Assembly (NCBI GenBank): GCA_009193035.1
Contig: SWDT01000185.1
Span: forward strand, 124,001-188,000
From: Halicephalobus mephisto
Taxonomy: Eukaryota > Nematoda > Chromadorea > Rhabditida > Panagrolaimidae
DNA length: 64,000 bases
Direction of reading: 5' to 3'
Under the pieces are notes generated by a model. The model did not search any database, had not been told where the DNA came from, and saw only the letters and a list, made by a program, of their open reading frames with translations. The translations under genes were made by a program, and so were the position numbers. Shown piece after piece: positions 1 to 10,660 of this stretch (the first letter of the stretch is position 1; every line of letters begins with the position of its first letter).

Positions 1-1170
1 CGTTTATCTTCAATCGCGAAAAATAATTAGAGAGGGAGAAGTCAACTCCTGCAGCGAAAATTACTGATGATCACGATAAACTTGATTGTTCTCAAATGTA
101 ATTAAAAACTACTATTAAGAACAATCTGAGAAAAAATCAATATTCCTTCAAGATCCTGACAAGTTTATTTTTAAGCAAAAGTGAAATTTTGCGCTAAAAA
201 TAATCAAAAAAAATTGAAATCAACTCCTACAACGAAAGTTACTGATGATCACAATAACTACAACTATTCTTAAGTGCAATCTGGAACAATCTAAGAACAA
301 AGTTAGCTCTCGTTACGAAACTTTTTCAAGATCTTGACAAGTTCGTTCATTTTTGAGCGCAAACGGAATTTTGCACTAAAAATAGCCGAAGAAAGTGAAG
401 CTATCTCCTATCGGACAAAACTTGAGGATCATGACAAGTTTGTTCATTCTCAAGTACGTGTAGAATTTCACGCCAAAAACAATTTAACAAAGCAAAGTGA
501 ACTCCTGCAACAAGGTCCTTGAAAATCACGATCAATTCGCTCATTTTTAAGCATGAATAAAATTTCGCGCCCGAAATAACCGAGAAATAAAATTAACTTC
601 TACAGTAAAGTTTCCTAAGGATCATGTTAAGTTTGCTGATGCTTAAGTGCTAGCAGGATTTAATGCTAAAAACAAACTAAGAGATTGGAACTTTTTCCTA
701 CTGCAAAGTTCCCGAAGATCATGATAGATCCGCTTGTTCTTAGGTACTAGCAGGATTTAACGCCAAAAACAAACTAAAAAAGCAAAAAAATCCCCATCGT
801 GAAGTCCGAAGATCATGATAGATCTGCTTGTTCTTAGGTACTAGTACGGTTTAATGCTAAAAACGAACTAAGAGATTGAAACTTTTTCCTACTACAAAGT
901 TCCCGAAGATCATGATAGATCCGCTTGTTCTTAGGTACTAGTACGGTTTAACGCCAAAAACAAACTAAAAAAGCAGAAAAATCCCCATCGTGAAGTCCGA
1001 AGATCATGATGAGTTCGCTTGTTCCTAAACGCCGGTAATATTTAACTCCAAAAACAAACTAAAAAACCAGATTCAACTCCTGTCGTGAAGTTGAAGATGA
1101 TGTTTAGTTTATTCCTCTTCAAGCACGGATGTAATTTCGCGTCAAAAGCAAACTAACAGTAAAATCAATT
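1..1170. repeat. Degenerate tandem repeat array at left edge
   Basis: Roughly 95-100-bp degenerate units recur, each with a core like GAAGATCATGATAGATC followed by a stretch reading GCTTGTTCTTAGGTACTAG and an A-rich ending (CCAAAAACAAACTAA). Around 670-1010 the best-conserved units alternate in a dimer of about 190 bp. No open frame of interest is seen. It may be the intron or upstream DNA of the gene fragment that follows. Confidence 0.7.
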
Positions 1171-1241
1171 CCAACATTGGTAGTTCGCAATTTAGTTGTT
1201 TTTCCAATTTTCTATCATTGTTAGAGATGTGTTTGTTGTAG

Positions 1242-1723
1242 GATAAATCTGTTGCGGAGGGAAACTCCGCCGAACGAATCCTAGAGGAAAGTAAAAATTA
1301 CGTTAAAATCCGCTATATCGTCGCTCAAAAACGAGCACTTTTTTGTTGTATTAAGATCAAATCCTAGATCATTTAAAAGTTTACATTAGATAAGTGAAAT
1401 CTCCAAAGAACTCGGATGAAAACGTATTCCTTGGATTAGAAAAGACTCGATACAAGTCGTTCCAGAGACGGGAGATCAACCGGAAACTGTACCACAAGTT
1501 GACAAACAATCCTCAGACAAAAAAAGGGAATTTTGACAATTTGGGAAAAAAGGAATCAATCCGCAATAGAATTCAATGTACTCAAATAGTCCGTTATAGG
1601 GGTTTCCGCCCGAATGCTCTTATGATTTCGTGTTTCCATAGAAAGAAAATATTTCAAGTTGATTCGAAATTTCTGGATTTCAAAGGCGCAATCTTCTCAT
1701 CTTGGAAATTCGGTCAAACGTGA
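1242..1723 (+). CDS. Unrecognised gene fragment, 3' end, two putative exons
   Basis: I do not recognise this protein. Two segments of more balanced base composition are joined by a plausible intron: 1242-1290 (after TTGTTGTAG, ending before GTAAAA) and 1395-1723. The phases fit (1 nt plus 2 nt restores an ATG codon), giving about 125 residues that are lysine/arginine rich and end in a stop at 1723. An AATAAA lies about 50 nt downstream. The second acceptor (GATAAG) is weak, and no start codon is visible, so upstream exons would lie in the repeat array or outside the window. It could also be a decayed gene. Confidence 0.3.
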
Positions 1724-2145
1724 CAACCAAAATCCGGCCTCAGGGATTAGCCATCATAGAAGTTTTATGAAAGACAAATAAACATAAAATAATTTTAAAA
1801 TGTAATAACTAGTCTTTTTAAATGATTTCAAAAAAGTGAAAATTATTCATTAAAAAGTAGGAATATTTGTTCTGAATAAAAAGTTAAGAAATAATACCTT
1901 ACTTAACAAGTACAGTGAATTATGCTCATTACGAAATGTATAATTTTTATATAATAAAAAATGTTTTTTATCAAGATGGAAATAAAAAAGTTTTCGATAG
2001 TGATAACTTGGTTCTGAATTATCTGAGCATATGTTACTATTTTCAGGCCTTTACTACGGAATTACCAGAAATAACCCTATCGCTTCGTTGTTACCCATGA
2101 CACTTGACACAAATTCTGAAAAAAATTCTTTAATAAAAATCTTTA

Positions 2146-2466
2146 GAACTTTTAGTGCAAATTAGGAATTTTAGGACTTAATATATATGAAATTATGGAA
2201 CTTTTAGTGCAAATTAGGAATTTTAGGACTTAATATATATGAAATTCTGGAACTTTTAGTACAAATTAAGAATTTTAGGACTTAATATATATGAAATTCT
2301 GGAACTTTTAGTACAAATTAGGAATTTTAGGACTTAATATATATGAAATTCTGGAACTTTTAGTACAAATTAAGAATTTTAGGACTTAATATATATGAAA
2401 TTATGGAACTTTTAGTACAAATTAGGAATTTTAGGACTTAATATATATGAAATTCTGGAACTTTTA
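2146..2466. repeat. 52-bp minisatellite, about 6 copies
   Basis: The unit begins GAACTTTTAGTGCAAATTAG and continues through GGACTTAATATATATGAAATT. It repeats at 2146, 2198, 2250, 2302, 2354, 2406 and 2458 with only a few substitutions (TGC/TAC, TCTGG/TATGG, one AGG/AAG). The regularity points to recent tandem amplification. Confidence 0.9.
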
Positions 2467-4258
2467 TAAACATTCACTACATTTCGAAACTTTCTAAAAT
2501 TATTAGTCTTATAATTTTATCCAAATACCGTACCTAAGAAAGTTTAACAATAACGAGTTAATTCGTGCATTTGATGAACAAAAAAATTATTTAAAAAATC
2601 ACTTCGCGTCGGAAATAGCTAACTGCGATTAAATCAAATACGCTTAATGATTTAAATAGATCCAGAAAAATCCCAAAAAAACTTGATTGTTCTTCAATTA
2701 GATATCTATCAAGGACGGAACCGGCTTTTACGTAGGATCTGCGTCATTAGCAATTTGAAAAAAGTTTTCATAAGTTGGACATGGATTGTTTGGACAAAGC
2801 AGACAATGAATAGAGCTCTTGAAATAAGGATTCTTGAGCTTCAAGGACTCCAAAAACAAGAGAAACAGAAAAACGGACAAAAGAAGATCCTCGGGGCATT
2901 GCGGAAGCAGGTAACCAGTTTTGTTTTAAAAACTTCCTAAAGCACTTAAATGGACATCTTCGATAATGGTATTTGGATAAGATTACGCAATACTATATGG
3001 AATTACAAGACTGTTTGAAGCTTATTGGATGATTTTAGAAGTTCTCGAAATGGCACAGATATTGAAATTTACGTTTTTGTCTCAACTAGAATTCCAGAAA
3101 TTTTGTAAAAGTAATTTTCCAGAAGTTCATCGTAGACATTTTTGATTTTTATAAAAATATAATTAAAAATTCATGAAATTATATCCATCGGTTTCAAGTA
3201 GAAAGTTCTAGAAATCCGCACAAGACAAAGTTTAAGGATTTCGTGACGAACATTCCTATTTTTACAATAGTATGAACTTAATGGAGAAAATTGTAAGGAC
3301 GTTGACCAAAAATGGCCATAATGGTTGTTGGTCAACTGTCCGCGACGGATCAACTTTCTCGCCGATAGCTGTCAACAATGGAATAAAAGAGTAAATGGCA
3401 GTGGTTTTCACCGATCGGATCGCGAACTCAAGTCATTGTTGTCGAATATATTCTGTTTCCCTAAAACGTCGAAAACTTCTCTTCAAATAAATCTACTTTA
3501 ATAAAAATTCAGAGCTTTTCCGGATTGAACTGAGTTAACGTGAACTCATAAATATTCAAAACCGAAAAAAATTCGCTTTTTGGAAGAGTATCATCGGTAC
3601 TCTCGAAAAATTTCCTTTTTCTTTGTTCTTTGAAATTCTTTGGAAGAACAATTTCATGCTCACTGGAGGAAGGGATTTACTCGCTCAATTTTGACTAATG
3701 AGCCCTGAGGCAAGAGACAATGGAAGCAAAAAACTACCAAAACTAATTTCAAAATATTGGTTAGATTAAGAACCTTTTTGGTTTGTCGAGCTTCGAAATG
3801 TTGAAAAGATGCTAATTTCGAAATCAATATTATTTTAAAAATCACAAACGGAAATTGTTTCGACACGAATTTCCATAATATTTTAGAACATTTCGAACTT
3901 TTTCACTCCGAAAGTTTCCTGTGGATTTTAGTGTTCCAAAAATTCTCGTAAGGTTTTTGAAAATATCAGAACTGGATTCTGAAAAATCGTAAAAGTTTCC
4001 ACAACATCCTATTTTTGACAAAGATGAATTTTCTCTTCAAGAACCTGTTAGAAATTTTTTAATTCTACTTTTTATATTTTTAGTACCGATATAAGTTAGA
4101 ATAAATATTTATATTAAAAATAATAAAGAGCAATTCAACTTTACGTAAAATTTAACAAAATTTAAAAAATTCCTTTGATGGATGTTAAACGAAAAATGCG
4201 CCTCTTCTTTGAAATTGGCATTTCTCCTTTAATGAACAGTCATTTCCGCACACAAAAA
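2467..4258. other. Intergenic, no supported gene
   Basis: This stretch is mostly AT-rich. An open stretch at 2683-2940 has a glutamine/lysine-rich, coiled-coil-like C-terminal half and a GTAACC after its 'LRKQ', but no matching exon was found. A GC-richer patch at 3281-3394 contains a 37-codon ATG ORF and a short hairpin (GTTGACCAA..TTGGTCAAC, about 3302-3336). Neither is strong enough to call a gene. Confidence 0.4.
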
Positions 4259-4760
4259 ATGGGTACATTGAATATAATGTATAGATACGTTAAAAGAACT
4301 ATAATGTATCAGATATATTGTATTCAGTGTACCGATATATTAAGTTGATATCAGTGTATTGAATATAATGTATAGACATGTTAAAATAACTCTGATATAT
4401 AAGATATATTGTATTCAATGTACCGATATATTAGGTTGATATCAGTGCATTGAATATAATGTATAGATATGTTAAAAGAACTCTGATATATAAGATATAT
4501 TGTATTCAATGTACCGATATATTAAGCTGATATCGGTGCATTGAATATAAAGTATAGATATGTTAAAAGAACTATGATGTATCAGATATATTGTATTCAA
4601 TGTATCGATATATTAAGCTGATATCAGTGCATTGAATATAAAGTATAGATACGTTAAAAGAACTCTAATGTATCAGATATATTGTATTCAGTGTACCGAT
4701 ATATTAAGCTGATATCGGTGTATTGAATATAATATATCAACACATTAAATATATGTATCT
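4259..4760. repeat. 91-bp minisatellite, about 5.5 copies
   Basis: The motif ATTGAATATAATGTATAGA recurs at 4267, 4358, 4449, 4540, 4631 and 4722, exactly 91 bp apart. Each unit also carries AGATATATTGTATTCA and CCGATATATTAAG. The array ends in a unique sequence (ATACTTTTTTGTGTATGCA) that resembles the end of the related array at 41515-42060. Confidence 0.9.
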
Positions 4761-5729
4761 GATACATTGGAGCCATTTTAATATACTTTTTTGTGTATGC
4801 ATTGAAGGAGAAACACCAATGTCGTATTATTCCGATAAAGGTGTATATTTTCCATCTAAAAGTACGCAACCAAAGTTTTCACCCTTCTCGTTCTGATTTC
4901 GACTAAAATTTCATTTTTCGCTGCTTTTTATATTTTCAGCATCACAAAAAGCTGACATAAGCACTTGTAAAAAATAGACTAAAATAATGCATTTTTTTCG
5001 CAAATTAAGCTAAAACAAAACAAAATGAAAGGATAAGCTGGTTCGACGATTCTCAAACGGAAAGTGTGTCTCTTGTTCGAAATAATCCGAGTTAACATTC
5101 TCCTTTAATAAAAGAAAGGTTCAAGGGATGTTTGTCGGCCGTTACCGATGGGAGAACCCCGCTAATTTCGCCGGAAGAAAAAGGATCGAATTTCACTAGG
5201 AAGATCTGACCTATCTTCTAAGAAATCTGATTTATCTTCTAAGATATCTTCCCCTTGGAAATCAATTGGGTGCTTTGAGATCTACATACGCAATTCGGCA
5301 GAATAATGAAGAAAACTAGTCATGAAAATGAGTTTCATGAGGATTATATACTTTACAGCAGTAGAAATTTGATTGAAATTTTGCCTGGACAATAGTTTTA
5401 AAGAATATAAGAATTGTACTGTCCATTGTCCAGAGAAATTTTTAATTTCATATCTGGACACCCTGATCATGTACAAAAGATTTTGATTATTATACAAGAA
5501 AAATTTTCAGCGTTTAAAAATAGCAAAGAAAAATGCATCGGAGATAAATTACATATTTTTTAGATTTATTTTAGATAATTATCATTTATTCAATTTTCAT
5601 ACATAAGAATAATAATTTAATAATAAAATTAAAACCAAATTCAAATCATTCCTTCTCTATAATTAACTATTTGTAATAGCATTTTAGAAATTTATAACTT
5701 TATTAATTTCAGTAAACATTTTACCAACA
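4761..5729. other. Intergenic, no supported gene
   Basis: AT-rich DNA. A GC-richer patch around 5130-5180 has no sustained open frame. The sequence just before 5730 (TTTATTAATTTCAG then a short leader) looks like a splice or trans-splice acceptor for the next ORF. Confidence 0.4.
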
Positions 5730-6124
5730 ATGAAAATAATTTGTGAAAATTGTATATGTAGAGGAGCAGTAATTATATTGTTTATTACAACATTTCTCAT
5801 ATACATGATTGTTTTATATACGAACTATAAGAAACAAAAAACAGTGCTTTATAAGTTTTACAGACTATCTGATGGGTTGAATTCGGTTTATTATAACAAT
5901 ATCACTAAGCTCCTTCTTGTTATGCACACATGATTTCTTCTATCATTATTATCTACTTTCCAAATTCCCAGTTCAACTCTATCCGGACAGCAGAAAAGAT
6001 GTTTATGCTTTGTAAATTGAAAGGTGTTAAATGTTTGTTCATGCGAATATCAGTCATCTTGACTAGAACAAATTTTAAACATCATTTAAACTTTTTATAT
6101 AGATCGAATTATTCTCATTTCTAA
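5730..6124 (+). CDS. Putative small single-pass membrane protein
   Basis: I do not recognise the family. The model has exons 5730-5918 and 5972-6124 joined by a 53-nt intron (GTTATG..CCCAG, phase 0), giving 113 residues. The N-terminus has a CxxC-like pair (CENC) followed by a strong hydrophobic segment at about residues 14-32, as in a type II signal anchor. The rest is basic and asparagine rich. A TTTCAG acceptor lies just upstream of the ATG, compatible with spliced-leader addition. The stop overlaps the convergent dehydrogenase stop by 4 nt, which is unusual. It may be a truncated gene. Confidence 0.3.
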
Positions 6125-7330
6125 TTGTTCTTGACGATAATAGAGGTGCTGCTAACCATGAGTTTACTTATGATGTAATCTCCGAGTTCGGTCGGCAGGA
6201 AGGCCAATGGAATGTAGTAGAAGAGACTGTCCCATCCAGATCTGTATCGAAGTCTCGGGAATCTGGCCGTGATCGCGTGGTAGTAGTCATTGACGACCCA
6301 GTCGATGGGAGCACTGCTATTGTGGTACCAAACGTAGATATTAATTAGTTGTTCTTTAAAGTTTTCTCCATAAACCGATTTCTCTTCTTCACTCAATCTG
6401 TCCCATGCTGCATCTACTTGTGGTCTCAGTTTATCCAGCGGAATAACAGCTGTTTTGAAGAACCCAGGCTCCAGAATGGAACAAGTGATCCCGAAAGGCT
6501 TCAGTTCTCTTCTTATGCAGTCCATGTAGGCCTCAGCCCCGAACTTGGATATCGCATAAGCACCCGAGCCAGGCGTCGAGACACGTCCGAGTACCGAAGT
6601 GACTGTCACGATTCTCCCCTTGGATTGCTTCAGAAGCGGAAGGAAGGCATGAACTCCTCTGACGATCCCCATTGTGTTAATATTGATCGTATCTTGATAA
6701 GCTGTCATTGAAACCCAAGTACTCGGTCCTTGGAAATAGGCAATCCCGGCGTTGTTGACAATTGCCCAGAGGTCTGAAGAGGAAAGTTATTTAGATAAAT
6801 TAATATTATTGTAAAAGATGGAAATTGTTCCAAAATTCTATTTACACGGATTTTGAAAATCATGTAAAAATATTAATGTCCTTGTTTTCAGGTAACTCGG
6901 AAAGTTTCTGTTGAAATTTGGGAAATTCTAGTTTATATAAAAGCTCACTTTGCGACGGCTTCAAATTTTCTTTAACGAATTTAGTTGCAGCAAAAACGGA
7001 TTCATCTGATCTCACATCCACCAAGACCGTTTTTATTTGATTTTCCGATCCGGCAGTTTCTTGTTCCAAACTCTTTGTTCCCTGTATTATTAATTCTATT
7101 AAAACTTAAATTACAAAATAAACCTCATTTGTCAGACATCCAGCAAAAACCGGTAATCCATTTTTGGCCAATTTCAAAGCCAAAGCTCTGCCGAATCCAG
7201 AGTCACATCCGGTGATGAACACCGCTCGATTTTCCAGATCATCTAATTTTAACAATTCCCACAAATATCTCAAAAAATAATAAATTGGAATTAGACTGAT
7301 TAAGACGAAGACAACGCCAAGATCCGACAT
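6121..7330 (-). CDS. Short-chain dehydrogenase/reductase, retinol or steroid dehydrogenase type
   Basis: Three exons (7124-7330, 6949-7081, 6121-6773) encode 330 residues. The first ~22 residues form a membrane anchor ([13 protein letters not shown]), placing the enzyme on the ER or a similar membrane. The cofactor loop TGCDSGFG (about residues 40-47), the motif NNAG (120-123) formed across the second splice junction, and the catalytic triad Ser173, Tyr186 and Lys190 (YAISK) are all present. The segment [13 protein letters not shown] and the length match the retinol dehydrogenase / 17-beta-hydroxysteroid dehydrogenase (SDR9C) branch, so NAD(P)-dependent oxidation or reduction of a retinoid, steroid or similar lipid alcohol is likely. 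The substrate cannot be read from sequence. All splice phases close in frame. Confidence 0.93.
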
Positions 7331-7533
7331 TCGTTAACTGAACTTTTGTATCAAAAAGTGAAGACTTGAAGGTCATTTCCCATTTATATGAACGATAACA
7401 CGATGTGTTTATTTATTGCAATTGAACGATAAAAAGAAATTGATTAGATCATTGAAAAGGTTTGATGTTCTCATCAGATTCATAACAAAGTTCAAGGATT
7501 TTAAAATTTGCCAAGTGCAATAAAAAGTAAATT

Positions 7534-7910
7534 AGTACTTTGTATGCTTCGGTAATACAATGGTAGTATACGTGACAGTAAAGTTACGAAACTTGGGTTC
7601 GATTCCCGGCCGAAGACTGCAGATCCAGGTCTTGCCAGCCACAATCTGACTACAAAATGGCGAAGATGCACTCATCAAAGAAAGAAGCAAGGTCAGAAGG
7701 ACCAAAAAGACGAACTTAGTAAGAGGAAGGATTCCCTGAAGACGATCTTAGTAAGAGAAGATTTCCCTCAAGATAATCAAGAAGGTTGAGATGTGCGAAT
7801 GCAAGCGAACAATAGAGGAGTCCAAACTTGAGTATATAATGTTGTAAATCCTATATTGTAATTGCTTTGAAAAACGTTCGATAAAGTGCTAAAAAAAGTA
7901 CTTTGTATGC
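7534..7910 (+). mobile_element. tRNA-derived SINE with 14-bp target site duplication
   Basis: The element 7548-7896 is flanked by perfect 14-bp direct repeats AGTACTTTGTATGC (7534-7547 and 7897-7910). Its head is tRNA-like: CTTCGGT pairs with GCCGAAG as a 7-bp acceptor stem, the A-box region reads TACAATGGTAGTA, and the B box is a perfect GGTTCGATTCC. The anticodon loop is 8 nt, so it is not a functional tRNA. The acceptor and T arm most resemble tRNA-Gly. A tRNA-unrelated body of about 280 bp ends in an A-rich tail (CTAAAAAA). Confidence 0.85.
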
Positions 7911-8579
7911 AGCACTCGAACTGCTTACCAAATTTCAAATTGCTGTTTTTCAATCACTAAAATTCTGCAGGAGATTCTAAAATCTTCCAGAAGACAGTGA
8001 TAAAATTTTAAACCAGTATGTGAAATCGAAAGTTCTTGAAGCTTCTGAAAATTTTAAAAAATCCATATGTTAATAATAAATTACGAAATACATTTCAGTT
8101 TATAAAATAATGTATTGCTATTGTTTTTTACACTTTTAGCTCGGTAAAAACAACTTGATAATTCTTCTTCACTAACACAAAAATGTTCGATTTTCTTTGA
8201 CAACCAATTTTGCATGATATCAAAGCATTTTCTCTTGTTAGAGAAAAAGAAGGAAATGAAACACAATTCGTATTTGATTCAAGATCAGTGAAGCTTTAAA
8301 AACACAAAAAAGACTACACATTTTATACCAATTGCACACAATGATTCCAATATTTGTTCTCGAATGTCCGTGTCATCGGAAGAAACACAGATTACACTTT
8401 TCAGAAAGTTATTCCTAAAAAGAAAGTTTTATTTGGTATCACAAGATGGCCATAAATTAGAAGTAATAACAAAACTGGAAACAGATGAATATTGTTCAAT
8501 TTTATCCGAACACCATTTATGTACTGTTGTGCACTTCACATAATGATGAAATAGATTGATTATCTGTATTTTGATAGAA

Positions 8580-8913
8580 AGTATTTTCAATATGTCCCCG
8601 GATAGTACAATGGTAGTACATGTGAATTCAAATTCACGAGACCTGGGTTCTATTCCCGATCGAAGACCGGCAGCTAGAAGCCTAGCCCGCAGCTGCTTGT
8701 AGGCTAAAGAAGCGAAGCCCTCTGCATATCTCTCATTAGAGGCCCGGTTGACCAAAGACAAGCTAGATGATAAACAGAATCCCAAGGTCCTAGAAACAGA
8801 AGACTCACACCGACGGATGAGTTGGATCAAAGGTACAAGGGTTTAACTTTAGTATTGTTTGTGAACTTTGAGTGTGCGATATGGGAATAAATAGAATAAA
8901 TAGTATTTTGAAT
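8580..8913 (+). mobile_element. Second tRNA-headed SINE, more diverged
   Basis: The element at about 8592-8901 begins with a tRNA-like head (GTACAATGGTAGTAC, then GGGTTCTATTCCCG) related to the SINE at 7548, and both heads continue into CGAAGAC. The body is different and the acceptor stem is decayed. The flanks AGTATTTTCAAT (8580-8591) and AGTATTTTGAAT (8902-8913) look like a target duplication with one mismatch. The tail is rich in AATAAATAG. An open frame on the opposite strand through this element is a shadow of the SINE. Confidence 0.75.
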
Positions 8914-8972
8914 TTGAATTTCTGAATCCAGAAGTGTCTTACGTTATAGGATGACAGCGTGTGACATGAGTT

Positions 8973-9984
8973 TTATGAATAATGTTTAATCCTTAAAAAG
9001 TTCAGTAAACTCCTCCATGTTGAAGTTATATTGACGATCCACCCATCGTCTTGTGATCGGTCCGTAGGTGGAATAACTTTTAAGTGGAAAATTAGTTTAT
9101 CTTTTATTGCGGGAGTATTTCCGAATATTAAGAATCTGTCATTGTCCCATATATCTTTTTTTTCAGAAAAGTACTTCTGAACTTCTGAATTCAGATCATA
9201 GTTGTGGGAATTGCAGCAATGAACTTCTATTTTAAAATTCTCTTCTTGACGATTCATGAATTTGGCAATTAATTCTGATTTCAGCAAAAAATGGCTAAGT
9301 GAAGGCCCTCGGTAGAAGAAATCTATTCTTTTTAGTTTAGCCTTTTGTTCCCAATTAAACAATGTTAGTACTAGATCCGAAATGTCGAGGAAATTTTGAT
9401 ACGTAATGCGTTCTAAATACGGTATTCGCTCAAGAACCATTGCCATGTTTTGATCTTCTGAGAAAATTGGGTCATCGAACACAATATTTGTCACATTTGG
9501 ATTGAAAATAATTTTTAATTCTTCTGTATTTAGACAAGTACGACGAAAGTTTAATCGAGTGTGGTAGAATTTACAACTGTTCAGACATTTAGTAATATCT
9601 CCCGGCACCAAGGAATTGATATATAGGTAACCTCTAACTTCAATTACTGCAGATGGATTTATTTTTACTGAAATGCCAATATAAGGATAGAATTATCATC
9701 GAAATAACTTTACCTGAATAATTGCCAATTTGGTCGTTTCTAATTTCTGTGCTCCAAGATACATAGGTTTTAGGGCAATCGATCTCGTTCATTGTTTTTG
9801 AAGTATAAAAGAGATCACGTAGAAGAACTGGAGGACAGAGCTTGTAAAACTGACGTCGCAGAAGGTCATCGAGGTTCTTAAATGCAATTTGTGGAGTATT
9901 CGAATTCATTTCTCTTCTTGATTGTTTAAAGTTGCGCTCAGGAACAAGCGTAGAATTTCTGGCTAGTGTTAAATTGATACGCAT
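8973..9984 (-). CDS. F-box-like protein, paralogue A
   Basis: Two exons (9714-9984, 8973-9667) separated by a 46-nt intron encode 321 residues. Near the N-terminus, NLDDLLRRQFYKL..LLRDLFYTSK has the spacing of an F-box (LP..L..IF..L...LL.L...SK), which would bind Skp1 in an SCF ubiquitin ligase. The remainder, with motifs IPYLERI and NWEQKAKLK, resembles the variable substrate-recognition halves of nematode F-box proteins, but I cannot name the domain. Paralogue B at 16339-17281 has the same architecture. The first ATG is uncertain: the frame stays open upstream to a TGA near 10056. The F-box assignment rests on pattern only. Confidence 0.65.
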
Positions 9985-10660
9985 TTCTAAAATTTCAATA
10001 TATAGAAAATTAAGTGTAAACCCAACGCATATAATAATAATGTTGGTTACTCATGAGTTTCCACGTGTTGATAGTAAAACCGTGTGCGACGTATCAATTT
10101 GATAAGAGTTCCTATTCAAAAAACGAATAATGCTTATTTCGTCATGAGTCATCAAAATCGTAAACCATGGACAGCAAAATACATAATTGTAAGGATATTT
10201 AATTCTATTATTTTTCGTGAATTTCGAAAGAATTGTCAAATCGAATACAGAAGTAACATTATAGAATTATTTTACAAAAAGGTTTTAAAAAACAAAAATG
10301 GAATTTCTAAAATACTGAGGTTTATCCCTGTCGTAAATTTTTGAGAATTTCAATGAGGAACTTTGTTTATTTTTGTTAATCATGACTCAACAGATATTTG
10401 TTTGACTTTTGACTGGGGTTGGAAGGATTAAAAGGCTATGTTTACTAATATACGTAGCTTAAACTTGTTGATAAATAAAAAACTGATAGTGATTTCTCAG
10501 TTAATTTTTGAAAAACCTATTTACAAGAAATTTAGAATATTGTTCATCGTATAAACGATTTCTTCGGGCTGATGTTCTTTTGCGTCATTAGTATACTGTG
10601 GATATAAAAGTAAAACTTTATTTTAAATTCATGAGAAGTGAATCGAGAAGCTGATCAGTG

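Noticed and set aside
1255..1271. Hairpin GCGGAG..CTCCGC as a structural RNA
   Set aside because: The stem is only 6 bp, lies within a putative exon, and no terminator or RNA family fits.
7547..7615. Functional tRNA gene
   Set aside because: The acceptor and T arms are good, but the anticodon loop has 8 nt and the sequence continues into a SINE body with target duplication.
8429..8830. 133-codon minus-strand ORF
   Set aside because: It runs antisense through the SINE at 8592-8901 and has no splice context or homology; an open-frame shadow.
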